A stretch of 64,000 bases of DNA from Gammaproteobacteria bacterium. GTDB taxonomy: Bacteria > Pseudomonadota > Gammaproteobacteria > Nitrosococcales > Methylophagaceae. The position numbers were made by a program, and so were the translations under genes. The DNA lies in the NCBI GenBank assembly GCA_029248745.1, contig JAQWIT010000008.1:62001-126000 (forward strand). The letters run 5' to 3'. Every line of letters begins with the position of its first letter. Positions within the stretch are counted from its first letter, which is position 1. The notes under the pieces are model-generated. The model made no database searches. It was not told the DNA's origin and was given only the letters and a program-made list of their open reading frames with translations. This document shows, one piece after another, positions 62,389 through 64,000 of the stretch.

Positions 62389-64000
62389 TTAGTCGATGTT
62401 TAGGTGTTTTTCGAAACGTAATTTTTGGGTGAGATAGTCCATTGTAGAGACTTTTTGAGGTTCATTGAAACGTATTTCGTTGATATAAAGTGGATAAGGA
62501 ATATTTTGATTTTCTAAGACTGAGAATGAAGCTCGCAATTTGTTCGAAAGTGTTTTTTTCATTGGCTCGGCCAGATAACTTTGTTTTTCTGAGCTGGTTG
62601 GTGGTGATATTGCTATTAGTTTCCAAGGTTTGGAGATAATTTTTGTTGGCTCAACTTTAAAATAACGAAGCGATAATTCAGGTTTGTATTGTTCGATATT
62701 TTTTAAGAAATATTGAAAATGGATTAAGGCCGTTTGAGGTGTTAATTAGAGATTATGCTGAGTGATTAAGTTACCGAACTCATCGATGAAATGGATTGAA
62801 AGTGTTGTTTTTCCTGATTTAGGAATGAGGCTGAGCATTTCTTCCTTTTGGCAGCTTAATAGGGCATTGAATAATTGTTTTGGATCGAGTTGTCGATCGA
62901 GTTTCGACACTAAAAAATGTGATTTTGACTTATTGATGACAGGTTCGAGCTGTGTCGTATTTAATGGTGTTATGTCGACGCCTTCTGGTTGCCAGATAAG
63001 TTCGTAGAGGTTGTCTGTAATTAAGACAAGGTAATCACCATGTGTATTTTTTATGTAGTGAGTATTTACATCTGTATATAACTTTTCGAGGCCTTGGCTA
63101 ATGAGTGGCCCATGTGCATCTGAAGGGCAACAGCTGAATAGCGATGGTGTTGCTTTACTTTTTTGCCAGCAAGCACTGATATGTTGAAGAAGCTCAAGTG
63201 GTCCCGTTTTTCCTTTTGTTTGAAGGGCTTGCCATTCACCATTTGTCGTGTGGAATACACCATCAATACAATAAAGTAGGCTCTTGCCGAGATTCGCATA
63301 ATTGAGCGAGTCTTTGTGCAAGCTACTGAGTTGTATTATTTCTGGGTTATTGTATACCGCTTCTTCATTTTGCTCTAAATTAGCGATGAGAATAAGATGG
63401 TCTCTGGCGAGTGTTTTACTTGCAGTGGTGGGTTTTACGCTTTTTTGTTCGCTGAGTGAAGAGCGTAGCAATTGTTGCGCTAATGAAACGGCTGTTTTAA
63501 TTGGAGTTAGATTGGTTTTATCTGCAATGAGTATACGAGTGGTTTTGCTTAAAAGACCATTGAATACAGCCCAAGCTAATGCGTGTAATAAGGTGCTGTG
63601 TTGGTAGAGTGGGTGTTGTGTTTCCGACGATAACGGCACTAGACTTAATTTCCATTTACCGTTATTTGAAAATCGATTAAATGGTTGTGGACTTGTGTTC
63701 TTTGTTGTGAGTATTGTCTTTTAACTTACTGGTAATCTTCACCAGGGGAACAAACCACCAAAAGGGGCTGGCCCCAGCGAGCATTAAGCCATTGAGATAA
63801 AGTTGTTCTAATTGATCTGCAGGGAGTGGATCAGTCGTTAGCGTTTTTTCATTAAGCAACTGGATGTCGAGCGTAATATCAAGTGTGTTTGCCCATTGTG
63901 TTAAAAGTTGGAGTTTATAATTTAAGGCTTGTTGTTGTTCATCATTAATGTCGGTGTGAATGGTGTAAACACTGAATGCTAAGGGATTGTGAATGTTTAA
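62389..64000 (-). pseudogene. cyaA: Class I adenylate cyclase CyaA, eroded (continues past window)
   Basis: Three pieces of a class I adenylate cyclase are seen. At the right edge the frame includes LLTQWANTLDITLDIQLLNE and LNGLMLAGASPFWWFVPL, then ends at TAA 63677-63679. Another frame, readable from about 63690, contains FSNNGKWKLSLVPLSSE and HALAWAVFNGLLSKTTRILI, which in intact enzymes lie far downstream, so about 250 or more codons between seem deleted. This frame stops at TAA 62746-62748 but continues with family-like C-terminal sequence ([20 protein letters not shown]) to TAA 62389-62391. A frame change, a deletion and a nonsense codon together make activity very unlikely. Confidence 0.8.

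Overview
The window reads as a chromosome segment of a moderately AT-rich gammaproteobacterium. The gene blocks def-fmt-rsmB-DUF4390-ntrY-ntrX, dprA-smg-topA, mnmG-rsmG-parA-parB-atpIBEFHAGDC-glmU, hemCDXY, dnaA-dnaN and rpmH-rnpA-yidD-yidC-mnmE are typical of that class. Gene content and base composition would suit a Methylophaga/Cycloclasticus-like (Thiotrichales/Piscirickettsiaceae) organism, but that placement is an inference without database support. No tRNA, rRNA, CRISPR array, transposase or phage gene was seen.

Layout: 1-5.9 kb, a minus-strand operon for N-terminal formyl-Met handling, 16S rRNA methylation and the NtrY/NtrX two-component system. 6-6.7 kb, a cytochrome c and the relic of a secreted-protein leader. 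6.6-10.7 kb, dprA-smg-topA. 10.7-13.4 kb, a broken lipoprotein-like gene, then yaiI, purK and purE. 13.6-20.8 kb, glutamate synthase gltBD (with a parS-like site inside gltB) and hemE. 20.8-23.5 kb, an accessory patch with a truncated EamA permease, a desaturase, a gene remnant, a 2-oxoglutarate oxygenase and a membrane-protein gene with an amber codon. 23.6-27.1 kb, an ammonium cluster (amtB, glnK, two TorF-like putative porins) with a near-consensus sigma-54 promoter. 27.3-28.5 kb, lgt and a frameshifted dgkA. 28.6-41.4 kb, the mnmG/parAB/ATP synthase/glmU block. 41.4-43.0 kb, a low-information accessory patch with a split gene, a structured repeat-like element and a small ORF. 43.1-47.1 kb, degQ, cbpA, argH. 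47.2-52.9 kb, hemCDXY and a Kef-type antiporter. 53-59.7 kb, dnaN and dnaA diverging from rpmH-rnpA-yidD-yidC-mnmE. 59.7-64 kb, erpA, bactofilin, a coiled-coil protein, argC and a wrecked class I adenylate cyclase gene.

Two themes link the genes. First, nitrogen: NtrY/NtrX, GltBD, GlnK, AmtB and a sigma-54 promoter upstream of the porin-glnK-amtB unit make a coherent ammonium-assimilation set. Second, gene decay: at least seven loci (cyaA, dgkA, an EamA permease, a lipoprotein-like gene, an amber-interrupted membrane gene, a split membrane gene, and remnants near 6.6 and 22.2 kb) are broken by small indels, nonsense codons or deletions, while all long essential genes (gltB, topA, the ATP synthase operon, mnmG, dnaA) are intact. 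This favours real, recent pseudogenisation over general sequencing error, although several lesions lie in homopolymers and need checking against raw reads.

I found no convincing new defence or mobile system. The most unusual items are the eroded cyaA, the sigma-54/attenuator arrangement at glnK-amtB, the structured element at 42.3-42.75 kb, the parS-like site in gltB, and the dnaA-rpmH gap that lacks recognisable DnaA boxes, with recF and gyrB missing from behind dnaN.
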